Shown piece after piece: positions 63,654-64,000 of a stretch of 64,000 nucleotides of DNA. Position numbers and translations under genes: made by a program. Under the pieces are notes generated by a model. That model was not told where the DNA came from. It ran no database searches and saw only the letters and a program-made list of their open reading frames with translations. This DNA comes from Nonomuraea glycinis (lineage in GTDB: Bacteria > Actinomycetota > Actinomycetes > Streptosporangiales > Streptosporangiaceae). The DNA lies in contig NZ_BMNK01000005.1 of assembly GCF_014646515.1 (NCBI RefSeq), positions 1-64,000 on the forward strand. Reading direction: 5' to 3'. Within the stretch, counting starts at the first letter, position 1. Every line of letters starts with the position of its first letter.

Positions 63654-64000
63654 AACCCTCACTGTCGGCAAGCCGCGCAACCCCGTCCGTGCCTCGGGCC
63701 TGCGTCACCTGATCACCCCGGCCGCCATCCTGATCGCGCTGACCGCCCTGTACGCCTGGGTCGGCACACTGGAGCTCGACTCCATCGAACAGCGCAGCCT
63801 CAACGCGGCGGTGATCCTCGCCAAGACCGTCGAGCACCTCCGGATGACGGTCATCGCGACCGCCCTCGTGGTGATCATCGCGATCCCGCTCGGCATCGTC
63901 GCCTCGCGCGCCAAGAACCGGCTCGTCACCCCGCTCATCCTCACCGCGGGCAACCTGGGCCAGGCCGTGCCCTGCATCGGGCTGCTCGTGCTGGCCACCT
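63643..64000 (+). CDS. Second quaternary-amine ABC permease (OpuCD/ProW type), cut by the right edge
   Basis: GTG 63643 opens a frame beginning [19 protein letters not shown], overlapping the ATPase stop. The visible 119 residues include a hydrophobic segment (ITPAAILIALTALYAWVG), the segment TVEHLRMTVIATALVVII and the start of the permease core (LTAGNLGQAVPCIGLLVLA). The binding-protein gene should lie further right. Confidence 0.88.
   Translation, partial: MTAETLTVGKPRNPVRASGLRHLITPAAILIALTALYAWVGTLELDSIEQRSLNAAVILAKTVEHLRMTVIATALVVIIAIPLGIVASRAKNRLVTPLILTAGNLGQAVPCIGLLVLAT

Overview
The window is a very GC-rich (roughly 70 percent by eye) actinobacterial chromosome segment. Starts are often GTG, neighbouring genes commonly overlap by ATGA or TGATG, and the gene set (PknG-type kinase with GlnH/GlnX, dgt-dnaG-rpoD block, HrdB-like sigma factor, LacI-controlled sugar operons, multiplied TPR and regulatory proteins) suggests a filamentous actinomycete. 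My best guess is a Streptosporangiaceae member such as Nonomuraea; this is an inference from gene content and was not tested by any search.

Layout. 1-1050: debris of a mobile element (the C-terminal part of a TnpB with its RNA hairpins) abutting a broken secreted-peptidase gene, then a terminator and a regulated promoter. 1190-11023: housekeeping block with pyruvate phosphate dikinase, an M48 protease, dGTPase, an M23-like lipoprotein, DNA primase and the primary sigma factor. 11085-19651: a tightly coupled seven-gene minus-strand operon containing a PknG-type kinase, a PP2C phosphatase, an FHA protein, a vWA protein, a GlnX-like membrane protein, a GlnH-like binding lipoprotein and a coiled-coil protein. 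19788-22317: small membrane proteins, a GH63-type glycosidase, and tRNA-Asn with a strong terminator.

22498-31804: a catabolic cluster (SDR, SMP-30 lactonase, amidohydrolase, MHS-type transporter, FAH hydrolase, cupin, AMP-dependent ligase) closed by a LysR gene. The same 15-bp palindrome lies before the first gene and before lysR, so the block looks like one regulon for an unidentified substrate. 31847-41463: a mixed region with nitric oxide synthase oxygenase, enoyl-CoA hydratase, galactokinase, a D-cysteine desulfhydrase-like enzyme, a lipoprotein/27-residue membrane peptide/DUF6766 operon, DinB, an RsbW-like ATPase, an XRE-TPR regulator and a small gene interrupted by TGA. 41595-45455: a 1286-residue TPR protein.

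45523-55564: a LacI-headed minus-strand operon with GH42 beta-galactosidase, an ABC sugar importer, GH31 alpha-xylosidase and GH1 beta-glucosidase. This enzyme set fits intracellular dismantling of xyloglucan oligosaccharides. 55677-57310: a NarL-type two-component system. 57506-61029: two cation antiporters, the first preceded by a coupled upstream ORF, and a membrane protein. 61109-64000: an IclR regulator, a pair of matching operators, and a quaternary-amine (OpuC/ProVW-like) ABC transporter running off the right edge.

Most genes are recognised from motifs by eye. No database search, structure prediction or read data were available.
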